53,561 nt of DNA from an uncultured Bacteroidales bacterium. Lineage in GTDB: Bacteria > Bacteroidota > Bacteroidia > Bacteroidales > Bacteroidaceae. A program made the translations under genes and the position numbers. Positions 52,070 through 53,561 of the stretch are shown in pieces; within the stretch, counting starts at the first letter, position 1, and each line of letters opens with the position of its first letter. The stretch spans positions 1 to 53,561 of the forward strand of contig CACWIN010000007.1 of NCBI GenBank assembly GCA_902760965.1, given 5' to 3'. The notes beneath the pieces were generated by a model, which did no database searches, was not told where the DNA came from, and saw only the letters and a program-made list of their open reading frames with translations.

Positions 52070-52116
52070 CCCATCAACCTCTGGCCTCTTGGTCAAGTTG
52101 GTGGGTTTTGTTTTTT
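52070..52116 (+). terminator. Terminator downstream of the BspA-lipoprotein unit
   Basis: CCCATCAACCT (52070-52080) pairs with AAGTTGGTGGG (52095-52105), one mismatch and one G-T pair, 14-base loop, followed by TTTTGTTTTTT. It lies 84 bases after the lipoprotein stop. Confidence 0.75.
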
Positions 52117-52159
52117 AGAGTTTCTCGCTCAGTGAGCAAAGGGTGCTGTTTGCTGGAGC

Positions 52160-52350
52160 GGGACTAAGGGTCAATGAGAGCGTTAGTGCAGCGGCGTTAA
52201 GCGGAGGAGTTTGGAGGATCCCGTTAAGAACGGCGCTTGTCTGACGACGGTTAGACACCGAAGGTGGCTAAGACGGAGGAGTTCGCCGTTTAGGGTCCGG
52301 AGGACTCCGGAGTAGCCGCGGAACGGCGTCTCTCATTGACCCTTAGTCCC
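52160..52350. repeat. 191-base foldback with perfect 21-bp inverted termini
   Basis: Bases 52160-52180 and 52330-52350 are exact reverse complements over 21 positions (begins GGGACTAAGGG, ends CCCTTAGTCCC). The interior contains smaller hairpins (GTCTGAC/GTTAGAC around 52239-52256; CCGGAG/CTCCGG around 52298-52311) and a direct repeat of TAAG-CGGAGGAGTT at about 52198 and 52269. It has no coding frame. It could be a structured RNA, a MITE or a REP cluster. Confidence 0.8.
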
Positions 52351-52498
52351 AGCGTAAGCAACTCACAAATCTTTAAATTATAACTTATTTTATAATAACC
52401 TCTGCATAGTTTTTACTAATTTCGCGCAGTTTAAGCGTACCAGTTTCAAAAAGCGCCTAATAAATTGTATATAATAGACATAAATAAAGATTTTCAGT

Positions 52499-53561
52499 AT
52501 GATTAAAGACATTTTTGAGAGAATCAAAGAGACTCCGGGCCCGCTCGGACAGTATCAGGGAATCGGCGACGGTTACTTGGAAAGCCCGTCCTGAACTGGA
52601 GCCTTAACAACTACCTGGGTCTGGCCAATCACCCCGAAGTAAGAAAGGCCGATGCCGAGGCAGCCGCCAAGTTTGGTCTTGGTGCTCCTATGGGTGCTCG
52701 CATGATGTCAGGTAATACTGATTATCACATCAAGTTTGAGAATGACTTCTCAGAGTTCGTAGGCAAGAAGGCAGGTTTGTGCCTCAACTTTGGTTATCAG
52801 GGCATGATCTCAATCATCGACGTTCTGACCAGCCGTAAGGACGTTATCGTTTATGACTCCGAGAGCCACGCCTGCATACTTGACGGTATGCGTCTGAGCC
52901 TTGCCAAGCGTTTCGCTTTCCAGCACAACAACATGGAGAGCTTGGAGAAGCAGCTCAACCACGCCTGCAAGCTGGCCGATGAGCAGGGCGGCGGCGTTCT
53001 GGTAATTACCGAGGGCGTATTCGGCATGGCCGGTGACCTGGGTCATCTTGCTGACATTGTTGAGTTCAAGAAGAAATATCCGTTCCGCATACTTATTGAT
53101 GATGCACACGGTTTTGGCACAATGGGTGCACACGGTCGCGGTACTGCCGAGCATTACGGCGTTATAGACCAGATCGATGTAATATTTGACGCTTTCGCCA
53201 AGAGTATGGCATCAATAGGTGGTGTAGTAAGCTCAGAGCCTGAGATCATTGACCACCTCAAGTGCAACATGCGTTCACAGATCTACGCCAAGTCACTGCC
53301 GCTGCCGCTGGTTATCGGTAACCAGAAGCGTCTGGACCTGATCAAGGCTCACCCCGAGTACCGCGAGCACCTGTGGGAGGTAGTAAACGCTCTGCAAGGC
53401 GGACTCAAGGCCGAGGGCTTCAACATTGGCGTAACCGAGTCACCTGTAACACCCGTATTCTTTGAGGGTGGCGTGAACGAGGGCACCAACGTTGTTGTTG
53501 ACCTGCGTGAGAACTACGGAATCTTCTGCTCAATCGTTACATATCCCGTTATACCTAAGGG
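52499..53561 (+). pseudogene. Serine palmitoyltransferase-like / alpha-oxoamine synthase PLP enzyme, frameshifted and cut by the window end
   Basis: The frame from ATG 52499 reads MIKDIFERIKETPGPLGQYQ..GDGY and stops at TGA 52592-52594. Another frame from about 52580 continues GKPVLNWSLNNYLGLANHPEV, MGARMMSGNTDYH, YDSESHACILDG, ITEGVFGMAGD, ILIDDAHGFGTMG and FAKSMASIGG to the window edge. These are class II aminotransferase-fold motifs; the lysine in FAKSM is the expected PLP lysine. Relatives have about 16 more residues between GDGYF and GK, so roughly 49 bases seem to be missing near 52577-52579. The family makes 3-ketosphinganine or related products. Broken gene or assembly error. Confidence 0.75.

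Larger units (their letters stand above)
51979..52350 (-). repeat. Structured composite repeat, copy 2, inverted relative to copy 1
   Basis: Read on the minus strand it has GAGACGCCGTTCCGCGGCT (52332-52314), identical over 19 bases to 47627-47645, then GCTCACTGAGC (52137-52127), then the AAAATGTGGAAAAGGG..ACTCTCCCC hairpin (52018-51979). This is the same order as in copy 1. The two copies flank the BspA and lipoprotein genes as inverted repeats. No protein-coding gene was seen in 51986-52498, which otherwise holds the terminator at 52070-52116, the foldback at 52160-52350 and an AT-rich promoter-like stretch with TAATTTCG before 52499. Confidence 0.7.

Overview
The window looks like a chromosomal segment of a gut or rumen Bacteroidales (Prevotella/Bacteroides-like). 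The evidence is: many Bacteroidetes-type -7 promoter boxes (TAnnTTTG), few clear Shine-Dalgarno sites, a BspA-like LRR protein with a type-IX-like tail, proteins built from 'VDLGLSV-WA-NVGA'/BIG2 modules, DUF3078, a thiamine TonB receptor + PnuT operon behind a TPP riboswitch, and a serine-palmitoyltransferase-like gene at the right edge. No rRNA, tRNA, CRISPR array, prophage or complete IS was seen.

Layout. 148-4925: a large carboxypeptidase-regulatory/MG2 secreted protein and a DUF4380 protein. 5047-11154: an aromatic amino acid operon (aroF-tyrA-aroB-aroA-pheA-aroQ) preceded by a compact transcription attenuator whose 19-codon leader peptide has seven aromatic codons in a row. 11189-19700: an operon of five uncharacterised secreted/outer-membrane proteins (LPP20-like, Sel1, two unknown/NTF2-like, TPR + barrel) plus a GNAT-like protein. 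19749-26272: aldose epimerase, histidine acid phosphatase, a four-gene operon (SPFH, Arc-like RHH, small membrane protein, HAD phosphatase) with a promoter and a putative RHH operator, and an ABC-F ATPase. 26312-35745: a BIG2/FISUMP-like protein, then a CE2 esterase-GH43-GH54-VKOR/DsbA operon for arabinose-containing plant glycans. 35751-40072: a patchy region with a cytidylate-kinase-like gene, an orphan leader/terminator with a G8 run, a FISUMP gene fragment, a lone antitoxin-like gene, DinD, a metallo-beta-lactamase-fold protein, a nitroreductase and a thioesterase. 40133-45849: a PRTase-like protein and NCS1 permease, then TPP riboswitch, TonB receptor and PnuT. 45897-53561: a frameshifted DUF3078 gene, a DMT transporter, a BspA-like protein and lipoprotein bracketed by two related structured repeats in inverted orientation, and a frameshifted SPT-like gene running off the window.

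The most notable signals are the aromatic attenuator (5047-5188), the pairing of a disulfide-rich fungal-type GH54 enzyme with a VKOR-DsbA fusion in one operon, the inverted pair of structured repeats around the BspA cassette, dispersed REP-like palindromes with a GGGACGGTTC core, heptanucleotide repeats at two junctions inside the aro operon, and the five-gene envelope module with no function known to me. All functional calls come from reading motifs by eye; no database search was possible.
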